Shown: piece by piece, positions 32,399 to 41,581 of the stretch
Numbering within the stretch: the first letter of the stretch is position 1
Layout of the letters: each line of letters starts with the position of its first letter
Assembly (NCBI GenBank): GCA_963695985.1
Contig: CAVOIC010000003.1
Coordinates: 62,001 to 126,000 of the forward strand
Reading direction: 5' to 3'
Source: DATBVX01 sp963695985
GTDB lineage: Bacteria > Pseudomonadota > Gammaproteobacteria > Steroidobacterales > Steroidobacteraceae
DNA: 64,000 bases
Notes under the pieces: model-generated
The model's input: the letters and a program-made list of their open reading frames with translations, nothing else
Told to the model about the DNA's origin: nothing
The model's database searches: none
Program-made: the position numbers and the translations under genes

Positions 32399-33787
32399 AT
32401 GTCTGCAACGACTCTGGTGCTGGTGGTCATTCTGCTCGCGGCGCTTGCGTACCGCACCGGCCGTGCGCGCTCGTTTGCGGTCGTCGGTGGCCGCCGCGGC
32501 CAGCGGGACCTGCACTCCCTGCCCTCGTACTACGGCATGCTGACCGCGCTGTGGTGTGCTCTGCCTGCGCTGCTGATCGTGGGCGTGTGGAGCGTGGCGC
32601 AGGATTCCGTCATTACGCGCCTCATGCTGGCCCAGATGCCGCAATCGGTCCAGGCCCTGACGCCCGCGGAGCGGTCACTGCTGCTCAACGACGTGAAGAA
32701 CGTGGCCGCCGGCAATATGACGCTGGAGCAGATCTCGCCGGCAGAGCAGGTAGCGGCGCGCAAGTATATGGAGTTGAAAGCGCTGAGCCGCGTCGCGATG
32801 GCGGTTGTCGCGTTGGCCGCAGGCATGCTGGGCGGGATCCTGGCCTGGTCGCGCATCGCGCCGCAGCTGCGCGCGCGCAATAGCGTCGAAAGAATCTTCG
32901 AGTGGGCACTGCTCGGCTGCTCGACGCTCGCGATCTTCACGACCATCGGTATCCTGCTGTCGGTGCTGTTTGAATCGATACGCTTTTTCCAGCAGGTGTC
33001 GGTGTGGGACTTTATCTTCGGCACGGAATGGAGCCCACAGACTGCGATTCGCGCCGACCAGGTGGGTTCGTCCGGAGCCTTTGGCGCGGTGCCGTTGTTC
33101 GCCGGTACGCTGCTCATCTCCGGCGTCGCGATGGTGGTGGCGGTACCCATTGGGCTGTTTTCGGCCATCTATCTAGCCGAATACGCCCATCCACACCTTC
33201 GCTCAACGGCCAAGCCACTACTCGAAATTCTCGCGGGCATCCCGACGGTGGTCTATGGCTTTTTCGCAGCCTTGACAGTAGGCCCATGGCTGCGAGTGCT
33301 GGGCGAGAGCGTGGGTCTCAACGTTGCCTCCGGCAGCGCGCTCGCTGCCGGCCTCGTGATGGGCGTGATGATCATCCCGTTCGTCTCGTCGCTCTCGGAT
33401 GACATGATCACGGCGGTACCGCAATCGCTGCGAGATGGCTCCTACGCGCTCGGCGGCACGCACTCGGAAACCATCCGCCGCGTGGTCCTGCGGGCAGCGC
33501 TGCCGGGGATCGTGGGCGGCGTGCTCCTGGCCGTATCCCGCGCCATAGGTGAGACCATGATCGTGGTGATGGCCGCGGGCTTGTCGGCGAACCTCACGGC
33601 GAATCCGCTCGAGGCGGTGACCACCGTCACGGTGCAGATCGTTACGCTCTTGGTCGGCGACCAGGAATTCGACAGCGCCAAGACGCTGGCGGCGTTTGCG
33701 CTGGGGCTGGTGCTGTTCCTGGTGACGCTCGGCCTGAATGTGATCGCGCTGCACGTGGTGCGCAAGTACCGGGAACAGTATGAGTGA
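32399..33787 (+). CDS. pstC: Phosphate ABC transporter permease PstC
   Basis: A 462-residue inner membrane permease, longer than the about 320 residues of E. coli PstC. The additional N-terminal part (about 1-170) has its own hydrophobic segments and a soluble loop, as in the PstC_N-containing proteins of many proteobacteria. The conserved permease core follows, with LLEILAGIPTVVYGFFAAL (about 279-297) and the EAA-like loop in LGGTHSETIRRVVLRAALPGI. The SD is distant (GGAGAGAGGGG about 15-25 bases before ATG), so the exact start is less certain. It overlaps pstA by 8 bases. Confidence 0.92.
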   Translation: MSATTLVLVVILLAALAYRTGRARSFAVVGGRRGQRDLHSLPSYYGMLTALWCALPALLIVGVWSVAQDSVITRLMLAQMPQSVQALTPAERSLLLNDVKNVAAGNMTLEQISPAEQVAARKYMELKALSRVAMAVVALAAGMLGGILAWSRIAPQLRARNSVERIFEWALLGCSTLAIFTTIGILLSVLFESIRFFQQVSVWDFIFGTEWSPQTAIRADQVGSSGAFGAVPLFAGTLLISGVAMVVAVPIGLFSAIYLAEYAHPHLRSTAKPLLEILAGIPTVVYGFFAALTVGPWLRVLGESVGLNVASGSALAAGLVMGVMIIPFVSSLSDDMITAVPQSLRDGSYALGGTHSETIRRVVLRAALPGIVGGVLLAVSRAIGETMIVVMAAGLSANLTANPLEAVTTVTVQIVTLLVGDQEFDSAKTLAAFALGLVLFLVTLGLNVIALHVVRKYREQYE

Positions 33788-35111
33788 AGTGTCAGGCGGC
33801 CCCAACGAGCGCCTGCCCGAGGCGCTGCGGGATCATCGGCGCGCTGCGGAAGCAGTCGCGCGCGGTCTGAAAGCGCGTTATCGCGCCGAGGCACGCTTCA
33901 AGTTCTACGGCATGACGGCGGTGGCGCTCGGCATGGTGTTTCTGGCCGTGCTGTTCTTCTCGATCGTCTCGAAGGGCTGGTCCGTCTTCCGCCAGGCCTA
34001 TGTGCAGCTCGAGATTTTCTACGATCCGGCGGTACTCGATCCCGATGGCACGCGATCCAGTGACGCGTTGGCCCAGGCGGACTACGCCGCGTTGATCAAG
34101 GCGTCGCTGCGCAAGCTGTTTCCACAGGTTGAAGCACGGGCGGACCTGCGCCAGCTGTACGGTTTCGTCAGCTCCTCTGCAGCGTACGAGCTGCAGCGGC
34201 GCATCGCCGACGATCCAGCCAGGCTGGGCACGACCGAGCGCGTATGGTTGCTGACGGACGACAACGTCGACCAGTACTACAAGGGCAGGATTCAGCGCTC
34301 CGAAACCGAGGAAACGCGACCGCTCAGCGATCAGCAGCTTGCGTGGGCGGATCAGCTCCGCAGTTCGGGCGCCGCGCAACTGCGCTTCAACAAGCAGTTC
34401 TTTACTTCTGGCGACTCGCGGGAGCCCGAGCTCGCGGGCGTGTGGGGCGCCGTCGCGGGAACATTCTTCACGCTGTTGGTGACTCTGTTGCTGTCATTCC
34501 CCATCGGCGTGGCGGCTGCCACTTACCTGGAGGAGTTCGCCAAGAAGAACCGCATGACGGATCTGATCGAGGTGAACATCAACAATCTCGCCGCTGTACC
34601 CTCCATCGTGTTCGGACTGCTGGGCCTGGCGGTATTCATCAACCTCTTTGGCCTGCCGCGCTCGGCGCCTTTGGTCGGTGGCCTGGTGCTGACCCTCATG
34701 ACGCTGCCGACGATCATCATCGCGAGCCGTGCGGCACTCAAAGCGGTGCCACCGTCGATCCGCGAGGCCGCTCTCGGAATGGGCGCCTCGCGCATCCAGA
34801 TGGTGGCTCATCACGTGTTGCCGTTGGCACTGCCGGGGATGCTCACGGGCACGATCATCGGCATGGCGCGCGCACTGGGTGAATCCGCACCGCTGCTGAT
34901 GATCGGCATGGTCGCTTTCATCGTCGATATCCCGAAAGGCCTGTTCGATCCGGCCACCGCGCTGCCGGTCCAGGTGTACCTATGGTCCGACATTCCGGAA
35001 CGAGCCTTCGTCGAGCGCACCTCGGGCGCGATCATCGTACTGCTGGCGTTCCTCATCGTGATGAACGGACTGGCGGTCGTGCTACGCAATCGTTTCGAGC
35101 GCCGCTGGTAG
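33780..35111 (+). CDS. pstA: Phosphate ABC transporter permease PstA
   Basis: A 443-residue permease; E. coli PstA is about 296. Between the first transmembrane segment (about 43-65) and the second (about 220-240) is a soluble insertion of about 150 residues, characteristic of PstA proteins with the DUF3333 domain. The core contains LIEVNINNLAAVPSIVFGLLG region and the EAA-type loop IREAALGMGASRIQMVAHHVLPLALPG region. It forms the channel with PstC. The gene overlaps pstC by 8 bases and pstB's likely start follows 28 bases after its stop. Confidence 0.92.
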   Translation: MSEVSGGPNERLPEALRDHRRAAEAVARGLKARYRAEARFKFYGMTAVALGMVFLAVLFFSIVSKGWSVFRQAYVQLEIFYDPAVLDPDGTRSSDALAQADYAALIKASLRKLFPQVEARADLRQLYGFVSSSAAYELQRRIADDPARLGTTERVWLLTDDNVDQYYKGRIQRSETEETRPLSDQQLAWADQLRSSGAAQLRFNKQFFTSGDSREPELAGVWGAVAGTFFTLLVTLLLSFPIGVAAATYLEEFAKKNRMTDLIEVNINNLAAVPSIVFGLLGLAVFINLFGLPRSAPLVGGLVLTLMTLPTIIIASRAALKAVPPSIREAALGMGASRIQMVAHHVLPLALPGMLTGTIIGMARALGESAPLLMIGMVAFIVDIPKGLFDPATALPVQVYLWSDIPERAFVERTSGAIIVLLAFLIVMNGLAVVLRNRFERRW

Positions 35112-35139
35112 GGTGCTACTCAGTACTTCGAGAGGCTGT

Positions 35140-36063
35140 ATGAATAACGCCGTGGCTGAAGAGAAAACCGAGAGAACCGAGAGAACCGAGAGAACCGCGC
35201 CAAACGCGGACGCCGGAATCAACGTGAAGCCCAGCCACCGCCAGCCAGGCGGCCTCGACCTCACGCAGCAATCGGGCGCGGCCACGGTCGGCAGCGTGAC
35301 GGTCGACAACCCGATCATGTCGGCGCGCGAAGTGAACGTGTATTACGGCGATAAGCACGCGATCAGAAACGTGACTCTCGACATCGGTCGTAACCAGGTC
35401 ATTGCCATGATCGGCCCCTCGGGCTGCGGCAAGTCGACCTTCCTGCGTTGTCTGAACCGCATGAACGACACCATCGAGTCGGCACGTGTGACCGGCGTGA
35501 TCACGATGGATGGCCGGGACATTTATGACCGTCGCCAGGACGTGGTGCAGCTGCGAGCCCGCGTCGGCATGGTGTTCCAAAAGCCCAATCCGTTCCCCAA
35601 GTCTATCTACGAGAACGTCGCCTATGGCCCGCGCATTCACGGCTTGGCCGCGGACCGCGCCGAGCTTGACGAGATCGTACAGACCAGCCTGCATCGCGCC
35701 GGTTTGTGGGACGAAGTGAAGGACCGGCTTGGCCATTCGGGCACGAGCCTCTCGGGCGGCCAGCAGCAGCGCCTGTGCATCGCACGCACCATCGCGGTGA
35801 ACCCCGAGGTGATCCTGATGGATGAACCGTGCTCGGCCCTCGATCCGATCGCGACGGCGCGCATCGAGGACCTCATCGATGAGTTGCGCGCGAGCTATGC
35901 GATCGGGATCGTGACCCATTCGATGCAGCAGGCCGCGCGGGTTTCGCAGCGCACGGCGTACTTTCACCTCGGCGATCTCATCGAGGTCGGCGAAACCGAC
36001 CGCATCTTCACCAACCCGCGCCACAAGCTGACGGAAGACTACATCACGGGCAGATTCGGCTAG
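35140..36063 (+). CDS. pstB: Phosphate ABC transporter ATP-binding protein PstB
   Basis: 307 residues from ATG at 35140, preceded by AGAGG; an ATG-less extension to 35113 is unlikely. Walker A is MIGPSGCGKST, the ABC signature is SLSGGQQQRLCIAR, and Walker B is VILMDEPCSALDP. It powers PstCA. The N-terminus has an extension of about 55 residues relative to E. coli PstB, beginning with a low-complexity stretch that includes three in-frame Thr-Glu-Arg repeats. The ATPase core matches throughout. Followed at 15 bases by the second phoU. Confidence 0.95.
   Translation: MNNAVAEEKTERTERTERTAPNADAGINVKPSHRQPGGLDLTQQSGAATVGSVTVDNPIMSAREVNVYYGDKHAIRNVTLDIGRNQVIAMIGPSGCGKSTFLRCLNRMNDTIESARVTGVITMDGRDIYDRRQDVVQLRARVGMVFQKPNPFPKSIYENVAYGPRIHGLAADRAELDEIVQTSLHRAGLWDEVKDRLGHSGTSLSGGQQQRLCIARTIAVNPEVILMDEPCSALDPIATARIEDLIDELRASYAIGIVTHSMQQAARVSQRTAYFHLGDLIEVGETDRIFTNPRHKLTEDYITGRFG
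35167..35193 (+). repeat. Three perfect 9-bp tandem repeats in pstB
   Basis: ACCGAGAGA occurs three times in a row (35167-35175, 35176-35184, 35185-35193), followed by ACCG. It is in frame and codes for Thr-Glu-Arg three times near the PstB N-terminus. Copy-number change would keep the frame. Confidence 0.85.
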
Positions 36064-36078
36064 GGCGACGCACCGGCC

Positions 36079-36807
36079 ATGAACGAAATCACCGAAGGCC
36101 ATATCGTCAAGGGCTACGACGTCGACCTCGCCGGCCTGCGGCTCGGCCTGCTGGAGATGGGCGGCCTGGTGCTCGACCAGGTGCAACGTGCCGTCAGCGC
36201 TCTGGCCAACGGCGATGAGACGCTGGCGCACAGCGTGCTCAGCCGCGAAGAGGAAGTTAACGCCTACGACGTGCGCATCGAGGAGGATATCGTGACGTTG
36301 ATCGCTCGCCGTCAGCCGATGGGGAGCGACCTGCGGATTGTGATCTCGATTGCACGCGCCGTCTCGGACCTGGAACGTGTCGGCGATGAAGCCAAGAAGA
36401 TCGCCAATGCGATGTTGCGGGGCGACGGCAAGCGCAGCTCGCGCCCAAGCCCGCAGCTGGCACGCGATGCCCGGCACATGGCGCACCTGGCGCTGCAGAT
36501 GCTGCGCGAGGCGCTTGACACCTTTGATCGGATCGATGCGGCCGCCGCCGTGGAAGTGGTACGGCGCGACCAGGAGCTCAATGCGGAATTTCAGGCAGCG
36601 TTGCGCCGGCTGCTGACGCAAGTCATGGAGGATCCGCGTCGCCTGCCGGCGATGCTGGATGCCGTCGCTGTGCTCAAGTCACTGGAGCGTGTGGGCGATC
36701 ACGCCAAGAACATCGCGCGCTATGTGCTGTACGTCGTCGAGGGCCGGGACGTGCGGCACGAAGATACCGCGGTGCTGCTGGCAGAAGGGGAGCGCACAGG
36801 GCGCTGA
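36079..36807 (+). CDS. phoU: Phosphate transport regulator PhoU (second copy, pst operon)
   Basis: A 242-residue PhoU. The two signature motifs are DLERVGDEAKKI (about 95-106) and SLERVGDHAKNI (about 195-206). It differs widely from the copy at 26931-27653, so this is not a recent duplication. It is the last gene of the pstC-A-B-phoU unit, 15 bases after pstB. Two PhoU proteins in one regulon may interact with different partners, for instance one with PhoR and one with the transporter (inference). It ends 38 bases before the convergent dapD stop. Confidence 0.94.
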   Translation: MNEITEGHIVKGYDVDLAGLRLGLLEMGGLVLDQVQRAVSALANGDETLAHSVLSREEEVNAYDVRIEEDIVTLIARRQPMGSDLRIVISIARAVSDLERVGDEAKKIANAMLRGDGKRSSRPSPQLARDARHMAHLALQMLREALDTFDRIDAAAAVEVVRRDQELNAEFQAALRRLLTQVMEDPRRLPAMLDAVAVLKSLERVGDHAKNIARYVLYVVEGRDVRHEDTAVLLAEGERTGR

Positions 36808-36845
36808 TCGGCCGCGAGCTGCAGCGAGAGATCCACGCCGGAGGA

Positions 36846-37679
36846 CTATTCGGCGTCGCGCAGCAGCTCGTTGATGGACGTCTTTGCGCGCGTGCGTGTA
36901 TCCACGCGCTTTACGATCACGGCGCAATCGAGGCTGTACTTACCGTCGGCGGACGGGAGGCTTCCCGGGACTACCACCGACCCAGGCGGAACCTCGCCGA
37001 AAGTGATGCGCCCGGTGGCGCGGTCATAGATGCGCGTGCTCTGGCCGATGAACACGCCCATAGAAACGACGGCGCCTTCGCCCACGATTACTCCTTCGAC
37101 GATCTCCGAGCGCGCTCCGATGAAACAGTTGTCTTCAATGACAGTGGGCGCTGCCTGCAGCGGCTCGAGCACGCCGCCGATACCGACGCCACCGGAGAGA
37201 TGGACATTGCGCCCGATCTGCGCGCACGAGCCGACGGTCGACCACGTGTCGACCATTGTGCCGCTATCCACGTAGGCGCCGACGTTCACGTAGCTCGGCA
37301 TGAGCACGACATTCGGTCCAATGTACGCGCCCCGGCGCACGATGGCGTGTGGAACCACGCGCGCGCCCGTGGCGCGAAAAGCCCGCTCGTCGTGGCTGGC
37401 GAACTTCAGGGCCAGCTTGTCATAAAAGCGCGTGTAGCCGGCATCGAACACCTGGCTGTCGTGCACGCGAAAGTGCAGCAGCACCGCTTTCTTCAGCCAC
37501 TCATTGACCGACCAGCGACCGTCGCGCTTGTCGGCGACGCGCGCCTTGCCACTGTCCAGCAGTGCGAGCGCTTCAGCGAGTGCGGCCCGCAGTTGCGGCG
37601 AGGCCGTCTCGGGGCCGAGGGCGGCGCGTTGCTCGAATGCCGCCTCGATCGTTGTCTGCAAGGCTGAGGAAGCTGTCAT
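36846..37679 (-). CDS. dapD: Tetrahydrodipicolinate N-succinyltransferase DapD
   Basis: This 277-residue enzyme transfers succinyl from CoA to tetrahydrodipicolinate in the succinylase branch of lysine/DAP synthesis. The C-terminal two thirds is a left-handed beta-helix built of hexapeptide repeats, with RGAYIGPNVVLMPSYVNVGAYVDSG region and the GGVGIGGVLEPLQAAP loop conserved. The length is close to E. coli DapD (274). It overlaps dapC by 4 bases, so the two consecutive steps are cotranslated; dapE is further along the chromosome. Confidence 0.96.
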   Translation of the reverse strand: MTASSALQTTIEAAFEQRAALGPETASPQLRAALAEALALLDSGKARVADKRDGRWSVNEWLKKAVLLHFRVHDSQVFDAGYTRFYDKLALKFASHDERAFRATGARVVPHAIVRRGAYIGPNVVLMPSYVNVGAYVDSGTMVDTWSTVGSCAQIGRNVHLSGGVGIGGVLEPLQAAPTVIEDNCFIGARSEIVEGVIVGEGAVVSMGVFIGQSTRIYDRATGRITFGEVPPGSVVVPGSLPSADGKYSLDCAVIVKRVDTRTRAKTSINELLRDAE

Positions 37680-38875
37680 CGGTTCTGCTCCACCAATTCA
37701 CGGATCCGATGTGCCGCGGTGACGCAGTCGGCGACGCTCGCGACCAGGGAGATGCGCACGCGGCAGCGGCCGGGATTGCCCTGTCTGCCTTCGCGCGCGA
37801 GGTAACTTCCCGGAAGGACCAGCACGTTCTTGCGCGCGTAGAGCTCGCGCACGAAAGCCTCGTCGTCGCCGCGGACCTCGGGCCACAGGTAGAACGCGCC
37901 TGCGGGACGTCGCGCCTCGAGCACGGACTCGAGGATCGGAACCACCTGCGCAAACTTCTCGCTATACAGCGCGCGGTTGGCTGCGGCGTGCGCGTCGTCG
38001 CTCCAGGCGACAGCGCTCGCCAGCTGGACGTGCGTGCCAGCCGCGGCGCCGTGGTAGGTCCGGTAGAGCAGGTACTGCTGCAGGATCCGGGGATCGCCGG
38101 CCACGAATCCCGAGCGCAGCCCGGGCACGCTCGAGCGTTTGGAGAGGCTGTGGAAGACGACGCAGCTCTCGAACCGCGATCTGCCGGTATCCAATGCGGC
38201 CTGGAGCAGGCTGGGAGGAGGTGACGCCTCGTCGAGATAGACGTCGGCATAGCACTCGTCCGCGGCGATCACGAAACCATAACGCTCGCCCAGCGCAAGC
38301 GCCGCGGCGAGATATTCCCGATTCATCACGGCGCCGGTGGGATTGCCGGGCGAGCACAGGAAGAGCAGCTGACAGCGCCGCCAGGCTTCATGGGGTACGG
38401 ACTGCAGGTCGGGCAGGTAGCAGTTCTCGGCACGAGCGTCGAGATAGTACGGCTGTGCGCCGGCGAGCAGCGCTGCACCCTCGTAGATCTGATAGAAGGG
38501 GTTCGGCATCATCACGAGCGGCTGGCTCGTCGGATCGACCACCGCCTGCACGAAGCTGAAAAGTGCTTCGCGCGTGCCGCTCACGGGCAGCAGCATCGTC
38601 TCCGCATCGACACACCCGGCGGGTAATGTGAAACGACGCTCGAGCCAGCGCGCGGCAGCGAGGCGTAGCTCCGGCAGCCCGCGCGCAGCCGGGTACTGGC
38701 CCAATGTGCCGAGGGCCGCCGTCAACGCATCGATCAGGAATTGCGGTGGCGCATGGCGCGGCTCGCCAATCCAGAGTGCGATCGGAGACAGCGTGGCGGG
38801 GGGTTCGATATCGGCGATCAGCCGCCGCAGGCGCTCGAACGGATAGGGATGGAGCGACGCCAGGCGCGGGTTCAT
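37676..38875 (-). CDS. dapC: Succinyldiaminopimelate aminotransferase DapC
   Basis: A 399-residue class I/II PLP aminotransferase. The PLP lysine is K246 in SLSKRSSVPGLRSGF. The cofactor-contacting segments CSPGNPTGAV (174-183) and AADECYADVY (204-213) are present. Among aminotransferases the placement between glnD and dapD, and the resemblance to DapC of Pseudomonas/Bordetella type, point to N-succinyl-2-amino-6-ketopimelate transamination. It overlaps glnD's stop and dapD's start by 4 bases each, so it belongs to a tight operon. Confidence 0.92.
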   Translation of the reverse strand: MNPRLASLHPYPFERLRRLIADIEPPATLSPIALWIGEPRHAPPQFLIDALTAALGTLGQYPAARGLPELRLAAARWLERRFTLPAGCVDAETMLLPVSGTREALFSFVQAVVDPTSQPLVMMPNPFYQIYEGAALLAGAQPYYLDARAENCYLPDLQSVPHEAWRRCQLLFLCSPGNPTGAVMNREYLAAALALGERYGFVIAADECYADVYLDEASPPPSLLQAALDTGRSRFESCVVFHSLSKRSSVPGLRSGFVAGDPRILQQYLLYRTYHGAAAGTHVQLASAVAWSDDAHAAANRALYSEKFAQVVPILESVLEARRPAGAFYLWPEVRGDDEAFVRELYARKNVLVLPGSYLAREGRQGNPGRCRVRISLVASVADCVTAAHRIRELVEQNR

Positions 38876-41571
38876 TCGCGGTGGTCCAGGGTCTCCACCA
38901 GCTTGTGCTGCAGCCGTGCTCCGGCCTCGTCGCTGAGCGGCCGTCCGTCCTCGTGGCTCACGTAGAAGACGTCTTCAGCGCGTTCGCCGACGGTCATGAT
39001 GCGCGCGCCGTGGATGTCTACGCGCTCGCCCAGGAACACCTTGCCGACCTCGGACAGCAATCCCGGCCGGTCGCTCGCGATCAGCTCGAGAATCGTGCGG
39101 TTGTTGCGCTCATCGCGCGTCAGCACCACCTGGGTCGGCGTCGCGAACATCCGGACCTGGCGCGGCGCGCGCCGCGTGACCGTTGGTGGCGCATGAGCGG
39201 GCTGATTCAGGCTGCGCAACAGCGCGCGCTCGATCTCCTGGATCCGCGCCGGGTCGGAGATGGTGCGCCCGTTGTCCTCGAGCACCAGGTAGCTCTCGAT
39301 GCTGTAGCCGTCGCTCGTCGGCGTAACGCGCGCGTTGACGATGTTGAGCCCCATCTGGTCCAGCACTGCCGTGGCGCGCGCGAAGCTATGCTGGCGGTGC
39401 GATGTGTAAGTGAAGATCGGCGTGCCGCCGCGCTCGATCAGCGGGTTGACGGCGACCAGTGGCGCGTCTTCCTCCAGATCGCGGGCGACCAGGAGCGCCG
39501 TGTGCCAGGCGATCTCCTCCGGCGTATGACGCAGGAAGTACGTATCGGTGAACGACCGCCAGACACGCTCCACGGCGTGAGGATCGGCGGCACGCTGCGC
39601 CAGCAGCGTGCGGGCTGCCGCCTGCGTCTCGCGTACCAGTTCCTCCTGGTCGATGGGGCTTTCCAGGCCACGACGCAGTGCACGCTTGGTCCGCTCGTAG
39701 AACTCCTCGAACAGCGAGGCCTTCCACGTGTTCCAGAGCTTGGGATTCGTGCCGCGCACGTCAGCAACGGTGAGCACGTACAGATAATCGAGATGCGTCT
39801 GATCGCCGACGACGCGCGCAAAGTCGCGGATCACTTCCGGGTCGGCAATGTCCTTCTTCTGGGCGGTGACCGAGAGCAGCAGGTGATTGCGCACCAGCCA
39901 TGCCACGAGGCGCGCGTCGTAGCGGCTCAGGCCCTGCTCGAGACAGAACGCTTCCGCATCGACCGCGCCCAGCTCGGAGTGATCGCCTCCGCGGCCCTTG
40001 GCGATGTCGTGGAACAGTGCAGCGAGGTAGGCGATCTCGAGCCGGGGCAGGGACTGCGCGATGCGGCTCAGCGCCGGGAATTCCTGGTCGTACTTCGGCA
40101 TTGCCAGGCGGCGCAGGTTGCTGACGACGAACAGCGTGTGCGCATCGACCGTGTAGGCATGGAACAGGTCGTATTGCATGCGACCCACGACGCGCCCGAA
40201 CGCGGGAATGTAGCGTCCGAGCACCCCATAGAGATTCATGCGCCGCAACTCGTGAGTGACGCCGGCCGGCGCACGCAGGATATCGAGGAACAGACGGTGG
40301 TGGCGCGGGTTCTGGCGAAACTCCTCGTCGATGAGCCACAGGCTCCGGCCGACGAGCCGGATCGTCGCTGCGCGCACGCCTCGAATGTGCGGGTTCTGCT
40401 GGATCAGTCCGAACAGCTCCAGCAGCGCTGAAGGATTGCGGGCAAAGACATCGTCCGCGGTAACTTCGAGGTAGTCGTTGCGCGTCTGGAAGCGCGTGTT
40501 GAGCGGCACGGGCTCGCCGCTTGGCGTGAGGATGGCCTCGCGGAACAGCTGCAGCAACATTTCATTCAGCAGGCTCACGTCCATCACGGTGCGGTAATAG
40601 CGCTGCATGAACTGCTCGACCGCAAGCGTGTAAGTTGCATCTTCGTAGCCAAAGAGTTTCGCGAGCCGGATCTGATAATCGAACAGCAGCCGGTCCTCGC
40701 GCCGGCCGGTCAGCATGTGCAGCGCGAAGCGCACCTTCCACAGGAACGCCTGGGCTGTCTTGAGCTTGCGCAGCTCATTGCGCGTCAGGAAGCCGTGCGC
40801 GACCAGGCCGTCGAGCGTGTCCGTGCCGAAGTGGCGCTTGGCCACCCAGCCGATGGTCTGGATGTCGCGTAATCCGCCCGGGCTCGACTTGACGTTCGGT
40901 TCGAGGTTGTAAGCCGTGTCGTGAAAGCGGTGATGGCGGGCGATCTGCTCCTTGACCTTGGCTTCGAAGAATTCATTCCCGGGCCAGAGCCGTTCCGGCG
41001 CCAGCGCGTGCTTCATCGCGGCGAACAGCTGATCGGGACCGGCCAGGCGGCGCGCCTCGAGCAGCGTGGTCGCCACGCTGATGTCCGCGAGGCTCTCGCG
41101 CTGGCAGTCATCGATAGTCCGCACGCTGTGACCGACCTCGAGGCCGATATCCCAGAGAAAGGTGAGAAAGCGCTCGAGGCCCGGCTCCCAGGCCGAGGAT
41201 TCGCCTTTCGGGAGCAGCACGCACACGTCGATGTCGGAGCAGGGGTGAAGCTCGCCGCGTCCGTAGCCGCCGACCGCAATCAGCGCCAGTTCGTGCGCTC
41301 GCTCGCCCGCATGCAGGCTCCAGGCCCGCACGAGCAGCCCGTCGACCAGGCGCGCACGGTCACGCACCAGCTCTTCGATCGGCTCGTCGTGGCCGAAGCG
41401 CTCGCGCAGTTCGGCAGCGCCGCGCTCGAGCGCGCCACGGAAGGCGGCGACCGAATTACCGCCGGTATCGAGTGACTGGTTGAGAGACTGCAGGTGCCGC
41501 CAGACGGCGGGCGTCCCCTCGGTGATCGCCTCGTTGTCCTCGTAATCGTCGGTCCCGGGAACGGTGATCAT
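38872..41571 (-). CDS. glnD: Bifunctional PII uridylyltransferase/uridylyl-removing enzyme GlnD
   Basis: 899 residues from ATG at 41571; the first in-frame ATG, at 41625, would overlap map by 44 bases. Domains in order: nucleotidyltransferase with VGGYGRGELHPCSDIDVCVLL region (metal aspartates in SDIDV), a helical UR linker, an HD phosphohydrolase with LFHDIAKGRGGDHSELG, and two C-terminal ACT domains that bind glutamine (one begins TYTSHRQHSFARATAV, the other ILELIASDRPGLLSEV). It senses glutamine and modifies PII proteins. The coding strand has long open antisense frames, typical of this GC content. Confidence 0.96.
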   Translation of the reverse strand: MITVPGTDDYEDNEAITEGTPAVWRHLQSLNQSLDTGGNSVAAFRGALERGAAELRERFGHDEPIEELVRDRARLVDGLLVRAWSLHAGERAHELALIAVGGYGRGELHPCSDIDVCVLLPKGESSAWEPGLERFLTFLWDIGLEVGHSVRTIDDCQRESLADISVATTLLEARRLAGPDQLFAAMKHALAPERLWPGNEFFEAKVKEQIARHHRFHDTAYNLEPNVKSSPGGLRDIQTIGWVAKRHFGTDTLDGLVAHGFLTRNELRKLKTAQAFLWKVRFALHMLTGRREDRLLFDYQIRLAKLFGYEDATYTLAVEQFMQRYYRTVMDVSLLNEMLLQLFREAILTPSGEPVPLNTRFQTRNDYLEVTADDVFARNPSALLELFGLIQQNPHIRGVRAATIRLVGRSLWLIDEEFRQNPRHHRLFLDILRAPAGVTHELRRMNLYGVLGRYIPAFGRVVGRMQYDLFHAYTVDAHTLFVVSNLRRLAMPKYDQEFPALSRIAQSLPRLEIAYLAALFHDIAKGRGGDHSELGAVDAEAFCLEQGLSRYDARLVAWLVRNHLLLSVTAQKKDIADPEVIRDFARVVGDQTHLDYLYVLTVADVRGTNPKLWNTWKASLFEEFYERTKRALRRGLESPIDQEELVRETQAAARTLLAQRAADPHAVERVWRSFTDTYFLRHTPEEIAWHTALLVARDLEEDAPLVAVNPLIERGGTPIFTYTSHRQHSFARATAVLDQMGLNIVNARVTPTSDGYSIESYLVLEDNGRTISDPARIQEIERALLRSLNQPAHAPPTVTRRAPRQVRMFATPTQVVLTRDERNNRTILELIASDRPGLLSEVGKVFLGERVDIHGARIMTVGERAEDVFYVSHEDGRPLSDEAGARLQHKLVETLDHRE

Positions 41572-41581
41572 CGCGCCGCGA

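Noticed and set aside
38704..40431. 575-residue plus-strand open frame opposite dapC and glnD
   Set aside because: Antisense to a confident GlnD; composition is the mirror of its coding sequence (Arg, Ala, Val rich) and shows no domain.
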